From Didymodactylos carnosus (lineage: Eukaryota; Rotifera; Eurotatoria; Philodinida; Philodinidae), in assembly GCA_905250885.1 (NCBI GenBank), contig CAJNOQ010000801.1, forward strand, positions 1 through 40,853: DNA of 40,853 nt. The letters run 5' to 3'. The translations under genes and the position numbers were made by a program. Position 1 is the first letter of the stretch, and every line of letters starts with the position of its first letter. Shown here one piece after another: positions 10,437 to 23,200 of the stretch. The notes under the pieces were generated by a model, which saw nothing but the letters and a program-made list of their open reading frames with translations, made no database searches and had not been told where the DNA came from.

Positions 10437-11856
10437 ATATTACAACTGATATTGAATTCCAGAGTGCACATTATTCCCTTGACTTTAGTCTAGGGTCTTA
10501 CGAAATGGTTGTCTGTGTGTCTGTGTGTCCGTGTGTCTGTGTGTCTGTGTGTGCGCAAAATACGGAAAAATGGGTGTTAGATATTCTATGGATAAGCGAA
10601 TCACAAGAGAGAGAAGTAGAAAATTATTTTTTACAGAAGGGAGAAAATATTCAAAGAGATGATCTGAAATATCTACCGCTGCAGAGAGACAAAAAGCTAA
10701 GCAAACGTTTTCTGTAGGCCGGTGATAGATGTCGCCAGATAGCAGCCAACTGTGATAATACAAGGAAAGTCGGCTACGGATACTGTAACTTACAGTGTAT
10801 AGAATAGCGAATCGATTGAAAATAGTTCCAATCTCCTCAGGATCCGTAAAGAGTGTCCAGAAAAGCTTTTAGCTTTATTTACATTGGATGGTTTTTCCTT
10901 GGAAGCAGAGAAGTTCACAGCGTTTCTCTGCTATAATGGCTGCGAACGCCGACCGAAGGGAGGCGTGAGCATTGCTGTGAGTTCAGAAATTTTTTTAGAC
11001 TTCTGGGACTTTTTGCCTCGTATATTTACGAACCTTACACATGAAAAAAGAAAAACATCAAGAAGATGGCTTAGTCAGGCCCCCAGCGAGCACCGACCGA
11101 AGGGAGGCGTGAGCATTGTCTTCGATTTAAAAATCACGAAAGCGCGTTCAGTAGCGCAGATCCAGGTTATTAAAGTCAAGGGACCGAGCGAGTGGAGACG
11201 AGCGTTACCTTGTATTTAATGATTTCTCCACGGTGCATATATATAATATATACCAAAACAAAAAGTAACAAATTTTTCTCGCATGTTTTGAATCTTTCTG
11301 ATTGGTCGTGTCCATGGAATCCAGAAACAGATCCAAAAAAGCGATAGAAAAGAGGAAACAAGAATCGAGCAATGCGGCCTATGAAATTGATGAGTTTTGC
11401 GTTATGTTTTAGGATGAGATAAGACGTTTTTTTTATTTATATTTCACAATAAATCGTGTTTTCTCGGTTTGAATTCTGATTAGTTGTATACCACCATTAT
11501 AAAAGATTGATTTGATTCAACCTTCTGCAACATAAATGCAGTTTCGATGAATTCTACTTGCTTGACAGTTGACGTTAAATTAACTATTAAAAATTTGCGT
11601 TTTATTTGTGATACTTCAAAGAGAAGAGAAAACAAATGAGAGCGACAATTCAGATTTTTTACTGTCCTAAAAATACTTTATTTTGAATTAGATTGATACT
11701 GATGATAATAGGATGTCATAAACTATTTAAATTCTCAACAATATTACAGTACTATCTAAGACTTGAATGTTTTTAAGCCTTGTAAGATGAAAAGACACAC
11801 GAACACTTGTCTAGATTTCATCGCAGAGAACAATACATTAATTATCCGAACCAGGG
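10437..11856. other. Spacer with simple repeat and a 24-bp direct repeat
   Basis: A TGTGTCTG-type simple repeat occupies 10508-10555, preceded by CTAGGGTCTTACG at 10491. A 24-bp sequence beginning GACCGAAGGGAGGCG is present at 10951-10974 and again, identical, at 11095-11118, within a GC-richer block (10930-11210). The rest to 11856 is AT-rich with no recognised gene; the last part may hold QDPR upstream sequence. Confidence 0.5.
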
Positions 11857-11958
11857 GGTCGTATCACGAAAAAACTTAAGTCAAAATTTGGACTTAAGTC
11901 TCAGTCACTAACTTAAGTCGATCTTAAACTTAGACTTAAGTTTTTTCGTGATACGATC
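11857..11958. mobile_element. 102-bp hairpin MITE built from CTTAAG words
   Basis: The arms, 11857-11882 and 11933-11958, share TCGTATCACGAAAAAACTT and are complementary over 26 bp with one mismatch. The interior holds further ACTTAAGT palindromes; four CTTAAG words occur in 102 bp. A single end of the same family (AAGTTTTTTCGTGAT) is visible at 22657-22673 inside a ZER1 intron. There is no coding capacity. Confidence 0.7.
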
Positions 11959-12104
11959 TCCAGAACTGCCCGTTCAAGAATCTAAATGTGATGAAACTCC
12001 TTATCGTTAATAAAGAAAAACACGAAAAAAAAGTTTTATATAGTTTTAGCACACATTAAATTTGTGTGTTGATTTCAGATATTAAAAAATAAGTAAATCG
12101 AATC

Positions 12105-13208
12105 ATGTCAAAACATATTCTTGTTTATGGTGGAAAAGGAGCTTTAGGAGATAGACTAGTGCAATATTTCAAAGGAAAGAATTTTGTATGTTGCATTTGT
12201 TTCGATATCATATATCGAAAGATTTTCTATGTTTAGAAAGTAACATCGATCGATCTAAAAGAAAGTGAGCATGCTGATGTGAATATAATTGTTAATGATA
12301 GTGACACGTTAGAACAACAAGCAAAATTCGTCAACGAAAGTGAGATTTAGAACAAAATTTCGATATTAATTTGCGTTGTTTTTTCTTAATGTTCACTATT
12401 CGTTTGTTTATTTAGGTATTCGAAACAAATTAAATGATGAACGTATTGATGCAATCCTGAATGTTGCTGGCGGTTGGGCTGGAGGGAATGCAAGAGCAGA
12501 AGGTGAACTTGGAAAATACATTTGTTTTTTTTATTTCTTCTCTTTCTTCTTCACTCAGGTTTTATTAAAAACTCGGAATTAATGTGGAAACAAAGTATGT
12601 GGTCATCATTAATCGTGGCCTCATTAGCTAGTAAATATCTAAAAGAAGATGGTCTATTAACGTTGCCGGGAGCAGCAGCTGCTTTAGAGCCAACAGCAGG
12701 TGAGCCATTGAACTGGTGAAACAAATTTAATAGCCTAGTTTCCTCACTTTATTTCTGTATTCTAGGTATGATTGGTTATGGTGCAGCTAAATCAGCTGTT
12801 CATCAAATGACAAAAAGTTTAGCTGCACAAAACAGTGGTTTACCAAACAGTGTATCGGTCTTCGCTATTGCACCGTATGTTTTTTGTAGTGGCTTCTATT
12901 AATTATTTCTGTCATGTTTTTATAGCCGTCTTGTGAATCAACTTTAATTCATTCATATCTTTAAGGATAACTCTTGATACACCAATGAATCGGAAATGGA
13001 TGCCAAAAGCTGATATGTCGACTTGGACTCCGCTCGAGTATATTGCCGAGTATGCGTACTACTGTCTTTTCTTGCTTACGACTTACACAAGTTGTTTCTT
13101 TTTAGAATGTTCTTTAGATGGATTGATGAACCCACATCACGACCAAAAAATGGTTCTATAATCAAGTTAACGACAACAAATGGAAAAACAGATTTAGGAT
13201 TCCATTGA
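12105..13208 (+). CDS. QDPR: Quinoid dihydropteridine reductase
   Basis: Seven exons (12105-12185, 12237-12339, 12416-12502, 12559-12699, 12766-12874, 12966-13049, 13106-13208) splice in phase to 235 aa; human QDPR is 244 aa. The enzyme is a cytosolic short-chain dehydrogenase that uses NADH to regenerate tetrahydrobiopterin for aromatic amino acid hydroxylases. The sequence shows the N-terminal nucleotide-binding turn VYGGKGALG, the family signature [20 protein letters not shown], and the catalytic pair in [11 protein letters not shown] (Tyr-x-x-x-Lys). [11 protein letters not shown] and the C-terminal [13 protein letters not shown] follow. The start fits the N-terminus of the family. A TTTCAG acceptor-like site lies 26 nt upstream of the ATG, so a trans-spliced leader is possible. 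All key residues are present. ZER1 follows 1.1 kb downstream on the same strand. Confidence 0.95.
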
Positions 13209-14285
13209 AAACTCTAATCAATCATTTTTATACTTATTTTAATTATGCTTTCTTCTCTGATGTCTTATTCGTCTAGTCAATTTGACAAACCCTTTAACCT
13301 TTTTATGATATTGCTTTGTTTTCTGTAATTTGTTATTTTTGTATTTTACAAACACTGATAATTCCACTTAGGAGCAGTATCGTCTATTCAAATTTTTTGA
13401 ACAAAACTGTGCACTTTTTTTCGATACATTTGTTTTTTTTTGATACATTCGGTGATTCAATAACATATTCCTGTTCTTTTATGGGTGACGCGGATCATAC
13501 AAGAAAAAATAAATAAAAACGATTCAATCTACTTTTGGTAACATTTAGCATGAAAAAATGGTATTATCTATATACGCCATTCTTCACACTTGTCCACTTC
13601 AAATGTTTAATTACAGTTAGATATTTTTTTAGTATACCATCTAAAAAGTTTAAGTTAACAATGAAAATTTTTTCAGTCAGAAAAGTTTTCTCTGTTTTTT
13701 TTCAAAGAAATAAATATGCTAAGAGTAGAAATGTTCATTTTAAAAATAATACTATTATGGCACGTACATGCCATCAGAGACAATTGTATAATAGTCATAT
13801 TCGTTCTCTATTCTTCTTCTATGGGTATTTTCTCTTCCTGTCATATATGTATCTGTATTGTTCTCTTTCTTGCTGTCAGGGAATTTCTCAGTAATATCTC
13901 TTGGTTTCGTTCTGTACTGTTTCTTTTCTTCAAGAGATATTCCAATGTATTCTTTTAGCTCTGAGTATGACCCACCGTTTCCGTTTAAGCTCAGATATAA
14001 ATAGCTCCTAATTTTATGTAAAGGTCATCTTGTTCAGTAATAAACTACTTATACACAACAACGTATTACGGACCTAACAAATACAGATTTGAAAAGATCT
14101 TTTTGTCGTTCAAAGTGGTTGGTATCAGAAAACTCTGTAAGATTTGTATATACCAGAAAAAAATGAAACACTATTAACTCTTGGTCAATATGGTTTCTTC
14201 TTTGGACATCATAACAAACTTTTTCTTATTCTTTTTAGATTTGCAGATATTTTTTTGTATGTACACATTTAAAGGAGAAAAATCA
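13209..14285. other. QDPR-ZER1 intergenic region with LTR-like relic
   Basis: About 13700-14125 looks like the end of a long terminal repeat. GATATAAATAGCTCC (TATA-like, about 13994) is followed about 45 bp later by AGTAATAAAC, then GGTTGGTATCAGA (about 14119-14131). TGGTATCAGA is the usual start of an initiator-tRNA-Met primer binding site. No gag, pol or second LTR is nearby. LTR boundaries are not defined. The ZER1 start codon follows, so the relic may sit in or serve as its promoter region. Confidence 0.3.
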
Positions 14286-17200
14286 ATGACTAATCCTCCG
14301 TTGCTCTATAAGATTGGTATTGAATACCTGGCAAAGATTTTGTTATCAACAATAGCTAAAATAGATTCAGATTTTGACGACACTGACGAAGAAGATAATG
14401 AAGATGAGATGCCGTTGTATATGCCTGAATTAAAAAATTTATCAACAAGATTAAATGATTTATTATTAGAAGAATTAACCAAACATATGAGATGTGAAAC
14501 ACATTCGACTTCGTCAAATGGTAAATTTTTATCTATATTCAGCAAACCAATTGTAATTAAAAAGTCAGTAGTACCATTAGTCACTGTAACACGATTAGAT
14601 TTCCAATGTTGTTTATTTATTACTGACAAATCATTTTCAACATTGATTAATCAAGATTTAGTAGAACTAATTGATTTACGTAATACGCACATAACGTATC
14701 ACATATTTAACATATTATCCCAATATTTTCCACGATTGAAATATTTACGGTTAGGAAAATCAGATATGAAAACCTATCAGGATCATTATCTTCATGATAA
14801 TTTTTTATCGTCTTTATTTCCTACCACTATTAATCATGAAAAATCATCATCCACATTCATTAAGAAATCTAGTCTAAAAGTTTTAACATTTGAAGGAGTT
14901 GATCTTCCCTTACTCGATACTAAAACAAACGAATACATTCAAGACATAATATCGTTGACAGTGATTCATACATCGATTCGGTTGAATTATCTTGATCTTT
15001 CACGTTCTACAATCATAAATGATCTATCATGTTTATCGAGCTTAAAATGTTTGAACACATTAATATTATATGAAATAAAGCCAAGGTATATATATATCAT
15101 TTTACCGTTTGTTTTGTATAATTTATCCATATTTCTTGCTATTTCGTTTTAGTGTTATTGAAAAATATATTTCACAAATATGTGAGCTGAAAATGTTAAC
15201 GACACTTGATTTATCATGTTTAAAGCATGATCCTGATTCCTATCAAAATCCCACGTATATATTAGCAAAATTAGTCTGTTCATTAGAACACTTATCATCA
15301 TTAGATATAAGTGGAACAAATCTAGGTGGAAGCAATATATTTAAGCAAGAGGAAGAACTACAATATTTATGCAAAAAATTTAATATTACAAATATTGAGT
15401 AGGTGAAAATAAAGACTTGTAAGCGAAATTGAAGATGACAACATTTATCAGTCAAAAAATGAACGATAGAGTTTCTGATTTTTTTGCTTATATATGTAGA
15501 GTCTTGCGGGACAAACTTTTCTGTTGTCTCGAACATCCTTTGTTCCATTCCGTAAGCTCGAACCCGTGAGCAAATAATGTTGTCCTGAACCCGTTTGTCT
15601 GGTGAAAAAAATCTACGGGCATTTTTTCCCGTTATTTTTTGAAAAAGCTTTTCTGTTGAGATAAACCGTAACTGTTACAAGAGACGTTTAAAATCTCAAA
15701 CTTATTTTTGCAAAATCCGTATGACAAAATTTAAGCTTAATTTATTTGATTCTAAACTTAAAAGTTGCTGTATAAAAAAATGTTTTACATCCACTCCCCA
15801 CCTCAGAATCGAAAGGAATAAAATGTAAACCAACTTTTAGATATGAAACATGTTCTCAAGTTTAAATCCAGACTATTTCGCCTCTCCAGGTTAGCTTTTA
15901 TTAGTTATTATAAAAATACGGTTTTTGTTTGACAGTATTACAAGAATTAAAGGTTTGAAGTTGCAGCATAATTACAATCAAAAGACAAAATTTACGCGAC
16001 AACATTTTTCTGCGATTTGTCCCGACCCCGTAAGCGCAAGCCCAAGCCCGAAAAAGTTATTCTTTGTCGCCAGCCCGTCTGTCCCGCGGGAAGAGCTTCG
16101 GGGCTGTTCCGCTGGGTTCTACATATATATAATAAGTTTTTGATTTAGAAGCTATTCTGTTCAATCAAGTATACCCGCTTTACTTCTTCTAAAGAAACCG
16201 TTGGAATTCCTTGGTGTACTTGAATGTGATAATAGTGTCTCAACACGAGATTATTTACCAGCAAAAAAAGTAGGTTTATTTTATGTTATATTCTTTAAAT
16301 TTAAAGAAAAATTTGTTTTTCTTTGGCTGATAGGTTGCGGGAGAAGCAACAGAAGTTCAATTGATAAATGCCATGATTCACTATCATAATCGATCAGGAA
16401 TGTTGGGTACAGCATTAGTACAATTATTCGATTTCTATCGGACAGAAACGATGCATGATCCACTATATGGCGGCAAGGTAAGGTCATTTTTTTTCTTCTC
16501 AATAAAGTACGATAATGTACGTCAGTGTAATCGACAAGTATACAAATAAAAGATTTTGTTAAAAAAAGTTTCAAAGCTTTTTGTGATCTGTTTTCAGCGC
16601 TAGTCGACAAACAGTTTGATCTCAAAAGCTACATTGTTTAATTAGGGCTGGATCAGATCTCATTAAAATCCATATCCTAATTCAGAGATGAAAAGGCTGA
16701 TCAGCATGATCATTCAGCTCTGAATCTGATGGGGGAATCAGCGCTGAGTTTTCTGAAAGTGCCAACTTCCCATGAGGTCCGTTAATTATGCATTATTCCT
16801 CATACTATCTACTATCTATAAACAACAACAATGGAACAGATGAACCAACAACCAACGACAAATAACACATTAATATACTAATAATATGAAATATCTACAT
16901 ATCAATATTAATTCAGCCCGACAATATAAAGAAGAATTATTATCATTATATCCTGAGTGCGATATCATCTCCATGAACGAGCCAAGACTCAGTGAAATTG
17001 TTCCTTATCATCTCCTAGGATTTAATGTGTATCGTCATGATCGAGATAATCGAGGTGGTGGTGTACTGATGGCAATTAGAGCAAATATCAAATGTACAGA
17101 AATGTTAAAAAAGACTATTGAAGGTAATGAAATAATAGCAATACAGATCCAAATAGCAAACAATAAAAAATTCTTGGTGGCTTCCATCTATGTACCACCA

Positions 17201-20200
17201 ACTAAAAAATTGAGTTTAAAAGCCTTACAACAACTTCTCAACATCAACAAAAACTGCTTAATAATGGGTGATATAAATGCGGCATTAGCAAGACTAGGAT
17301 CCCGAAAAACAAACAGAAATGGCCAGATCCTCAATAAAATTCTTCGAGAAGTGGAGTTATTTGCAATTGACAGCAACATGGCAACGTATGAGATGGATGA
17401 TTATGAGGAAAGGATCGACTGGGTACTTGACACACATTCAATCTTTCTCCAAATTAATCACTTTGAAACTCACACTCCCTTTGGATCGAAGGGCGGACAT
17501 AGGCCAATCACCTTCAACGTAGACGCCACAGCAGAAATCAGATCATCAACACCACGTCAACAGTATAATTTCCATGCGGCCAACTGGCCTCAGTTTACAC
17601 TGGAAGTAAATTCCCGGCTAGAGGCGCATCCACCGAAGGAGGTAAGCAGCATCCAAGAAATAGAATCCTATTCAAAATTTATCACTAATGCTATCAATGA
17701 TGCATGCTCAATAGCAATAGCTAAAATAAACAACAGTCTACGATCCTATAAACCAAGTAAAGTAACTCTAGATTTATCAAAACAGAAACATCATTACTCC
17801 AGAGATGGAAAACAACACTATTACCGTTATCGAGAACTAGCTGCAAACTTAATCAGAAATGATAAAGCTAACTCACTCAAAAAACTAATGGTATCTCTAA
17901 CAAAAAATAAGATGAATGGTACTCAGGTATGGTCAGTGGTGAAAAGATATCACAACAAAAGAGTAAAACAACAATTTGGTGTCATCTACTACCAAAATCA
18001 AATGGCAACAACAGATCATCAAAAAGAAGAAGTCTTCGCTAGTTATTTTGAGAAAGAGGTCTACCACAACAAACCTAACACTATCAGTTTTCACGATTTC
18101 TATTGGCCAATAACCATAGATTGAAACATCAACAGTATAAGCAACTAAACTTTCCTCCAATGATGAAAAACGGATTGAAAAGATTTTGAAACAATTAAGA
18201 AATACATCACCTGGTCCTGACAATATACATAATTGCCGTCTTAAAAATTATACACAACTATTGGTTAAACATCTTCTATGTTTACTCAACAGCAGTATGA
18301 AACTGGGATATTTACTAGAATCATGGCGAACAGCCCACATCATCCTGCTACACAAACGAGGTCAAACACCCAACCAACCATCAAGTTACCGACCGATCAG
18401 TTTGCTAAGCTGTATTGGTAAATTACTCGAAAGTACAGTCAAATGCCACCTGGAACAATTTCTAAACTAATACAATACCTTGCCGTGGTACCAGACCGGA
18501 TTTAGAAACTCTAAAGGTACATTCTTAGACTAGAAAGTTACCCCAGAAAGAATTTAGATGAAAACAGACATGTAGGCGCAATATTTTTTGATGTGAAACA
18601 AGCATTCGATTCAGTATGGATAGACGGCCTCATTTACAAGCTAGCAAACTTTAAAATACCAACATATTTATTCTTTTGGATAATCGGATTTCTTCACCAT
18701 CGAACAGCTCACATAGAACTAGAAAATATTTTGTCTAGACAATTCGTTCTCAAAAGCGGCACATCTCAAGGTTTCCCACTGAGTCCTCTTCTCTACATCA
18801 CGTACTCGGCGGATTCAGTGAACAGCGCACCACAACATACAGAGAAAGGTTTGTTCGCGGATGATACGTCCTTCTGGATCGCCAGCAACAGTCCTATCAG
18901 CTTACAAAAACGCCTATAGGAGTCAATAGATGAATATCAAAAATGGTGTTACTGGTGGAAACTGGACCTTCAACCGACAAAAACAGAGTTCATCCACTTT
19001 ACTCATCACCCACGAAAATATAAAAATAAAATTCAGCTAAAAGTTGGCAACGCCACAATCACGACTCTAACAAAAGCCAGATATCTCGGCGTAATTTTTG
19101 ATCAACAGCTGAAATGGAATCATCATGTGCAACATGTAAAAGAAAAAACCACCAACCGACTTAGTTTGATAAGATTTCTAGTTAAATCCATATTAGATGT
19201 CAACAGTAGAATTATTTTGAATTTGTACAAAAGTGTAATACGGTCCATAATCTCCTATAGTGCATTGATTATCCTTACCTTAGAAGACCAACACGTACAA
19301 CAATTACAAATCATACAAAATAAATTTATAAAGACGGCACTTTCACTACCCTGCTACACCTCTACTACTTATATACATCAAGTTGCCAACGTCCTTTATT
19401 TTAGAGAATTTTGTGAGAAACTAACAAGAAATGCACTGTAAAGAGCAAGAGCTAATCAAGAAAATCTGTTAGCAACATTATTAGAAGAAATCATAGAAAC
19501 TTCTACCACTCACACAATAATACCATAAATATTAAAACTATGCACTTTTTGAAAGAATGATGTAAAAATTAGTTGTTTTTTTTTCGGGCAAAAGACTACG
19601 TGTCAGCGCTCTTTTTGTCTCCAGGTTTTTTTAAATAAAGCCGATGATTCCTCCTATCTAGTACTTATACTTGTTAACTTACTTGCTAAGTACCTTTCTT
19701 ACTTGCAAAAAACTGCAGGTACTCTGGATATTACTTATCGAAGTATTTTTCTAAGTACTTGTTCTCAAGTACATTGACTAGGGCTTTAACCAACATTCTT
19801 ATGAAATCTTGTCAGATTTCATATGCTCTTGTAAGGTCTTGTGGTGTCCTGTAATATGAATTACAAGATCATATTTCAAGATGCTTCACCCTGAAAAGCT
19901 ACATATTTCTTATATGTCAAATTGAAGCTTATTTTAACCGGACCTCAATGGCATAGCCTTTTGTGATAAAAAAAGTAAAAACTCTTTTCAAAAGATAGGA
20001 TTTTGAAAAGGTCCGTGGAAAATCCGTTAAGTATTTCAAAATTTGCATTAGCAATGAAAAAAATTCCAGAAATTCCAGTTTTTAGACGACACTGAACACT
20101 ATTTATCTATCTGAAAAAACAAATACATTGCTATTTTAAACTTCGAACGGATTTTCCACAGACCGTTTCAAAATAATACCTTCTAAAAAGAGCCTTTACT

Positions 20201-23200
20201 TTCTTTATCACAAAACACTATGGCATTGAGGTCAATTGAAAATAAGCTTTAATTTGATATATAACAACTAATTGTATACTTCGGGTGGTTTAGGCTGTAG
20301 CCCGTAGAAAACACTATTCTGTTATTCTATTATTCTACTATTCTAGTCTTTTACTATTCTAATCATTTCTATCCAACAACTTAATTCATAATATAATGAA
20401 GTAATGCAAATTATGCACTAGTAATATGCCTTAAAATGTTTTTCTATTCTACTTTGTATCCTACAATTCTAACTGTCAAACCGAATACTAAATCAAGTGA
20501 AAATTTCTATCCAACGGAAATTCGCTCAGCTCTATTTCTTTAAGCTGATTCTTTCCATCAAAACAAAGTTTATGGAAAAGAAAAACTTACTATGTTTGTT
20601 TGTCTAGCTTATTATGGATGCAATGGAGAATCATATTTATAATCATGATATTCAAACATCTGGCAGGTAACTAACTTATCTTGATGAATGATGATTTACA
20701 CAAGAAAATTTCGCTACTTATTTTTGATTTAGTGCTTCTCTATACTATATCATCTACAAATTTCATCGACCCAATGCCATATCCGACCTGGATACATCCT
20801 ATCTACAACGTATTATTAATGATTTATTAAATGCCATTAATGTTCATCCAAGAGATGTACCCGTATGTTTTTTTTTTTGTAGAAGAAATGTTTTTTGAAT
20901 ATTACTATATTTAATATTTTAAGACAATTCGCAATGGAATATTAACAATTTCAAAATTAAACTTACCAAACGATATTGTACGTTAAGATTCATTTCAATG
21001 ATACATTAGTTTTATGTTCGCACCATTTATTTTCAGATATTTGTATTTGAAAAAACTGTCAATGTTTTGCTAAAATTACTCAGATTACATCAGTATGAAA
21101 ATGTAAATTATGATGCGGTACTGTTATATAGTGTAATTAACCTGTTGAATTATATCGCTTGTGGCGTTGATCATGAAGAAAAATTAACAATTGGAAATTT
21201 GCGCACTATTGAAGTAAATCGACAAAAATTTCTTTTCTTTTCTTTCATATCTTACTCAATTGAACTTTGTGGATTTTTCTTTGCTTTAGATAATGATGTG
21301 TTTGATACAAACACGTATAAAAACACAGGTTGCCGACGATTTACTCGAATTAGCTTGGACAGTATTGTGGAACATAACAGATGAAACAGCTGAGAATTGT
21401 CGAAAATTTATTGAAGAAAATAATGGTCTGCAAGCATTTGTAGATTGTTTGAGAGTGTTTGGTGAAAGACTTGATGTCGTAAGAAATGTTCTTGGCCTTC
21501 TGGTAGGTAAAGTAATATTAATTTAAATTATAGAAAATAATAATTATTGTCTCTTGTAGGGAAATGTTGCTGAAGTAAAAGAATTAAGACCTTATTTGAT
21601 CAATGATATTCATGTTGAACAATTTCGGTAGAAAGTTTTTAATCTATGTCAAATATCTGTAAATATATCATATACACTTCATTCCAGAATGTTAATGAAA
21701 CAAAGTAATGCGAATCTAGAAGTAAGATACAATTCTGGCGGAATCTTAGCGCATATTTTGAATGATGGTCCTGAAGTATGGACTATTAGCACGGATCGAA
21801 ATGAATTAAGTAATGATATGTTTGAAATGATTAAAGACTGGGATATTCATCTGGATCGAACAATAAACTATAGGTAATTGAGCTCTATTTCACTGATAAA
21901 TCTGAAACAAAATTCTATATTTTTAGATCGTTTGGTCCAATTTTACGCCTTCTAAACGAAAATAATGCGAGTGGTAGTTTAATGTGGGCATCTTGGGCTC
22001 TAGCCAATCTTACAACAAAAAATCGTAGGTGTTTTGAATTGTATACGTTTATTTATTTATTTTTTCTATATTTGATTTAATCTTATTTAGCTGATAAATA
22101 TTGTTCATTACTTCGCAAGGAGAATGGTGAAGAGCTATTACGTCAGTTATTGAACTCTGAAACTGTCGAAACAGCTATCAAACATTTAGCACAAACAGCT
22201 TTGGATGCCGTATCAGCGTAAGAATTCATTTAGTATATTGCTGAATTTATTTAAAAATAAGGCGCCGATAGTTAAAAACAAGAAATTAACGTTTAAATTT
22301 AGTTTTAAAGCACAACTATAGGTAAAAAACAATGTAGAGTTAGATGAACACATGTTCATTTAATGAATTTAAAGTTTAAAGACTGAAAAGTAGATCAATC
22401 TGCGAAATGACTCACAATAACTACTTAGGAAAACTTTAAAAGCTCCATTTTAAGGAAAAAGTTTTCTGGTAACCCTCTGGAGATCTAGAAAATATGTCTG
22501 TTGGAATCTACGTTGTTTTTTACCTATAGTTGTGTGCTTTAAAACTAAATTTAAACGAGAATTTCTCGTTTTGCAAAAAAATGGCTTGCTCATTTTGGGG
22601 AGGATTCCAAAAAAATGAATTTTCTTAACAAGGAAGTAAAATAAAAAGAAAATGATGTTTAAGTTTTTTCGTGATGTTCTGCCGGCTAGAATGAAATAAA
22701 AAAAGTGGCTTTATCTGCTAGCTAAAAATACTTGATTAGTTTGCAAACTAGCACAGGGACAATCCCATCATTGGCTGAGACTCAAGTCCGTTAATATTTG
22801 AACAGATTCAAACCGATGTTTCTAGACTCAGTTTTTGATGCTGAATCAGAAAAAAACTATTTGAAAATTTTAGCCAAACGGGGAAAGACGAATGTTTTTT
22901 CAAAACACAGCGTTTTTTCATAAATTATAAAAATTTTGTCTTTCGACTTTTCTTCTCAAAAATTTTTTCTAAAAATCTGAAACCAACATTTTCTTACTCA
23001 TATCGAGGCGCTCTATCCAATCATATATAAATATCGCGAAAAAGAAATTCTTCTCAATTTTTGAATTACTGGCGCCTTACAAATTGTATTTTCTGAAGCA
23101 CACACACATACACTGATTTTTGCTATCTATTTCCTTGCTGCATTCGAAGTAAATTACGTTCTTAAAAATGCGAATTTCCTTACAGTAATTGTATGTGAAT

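Noticed and set aside
10508..10555. TG-rich simple repeat considered as telomere or satellite DNA
   Set aside because: Only about 48 bp, irregular, and internal to the window.
10485..10763. Open frames across the TGTGTCTG simple repeat
   Set aside because: The repeat is open in several frames on both strands and encodes only Thr-His or Val-Cys runs.
14190..14285. Upstream in-frame extension of ZER1 from the ATG at 14190
   Set aside because: The extra residues are encoded by a polypyrimidine tract ending in an acceptor-like TTTTTAG; the downstream ATG at 14286 fits the family N-terminus.
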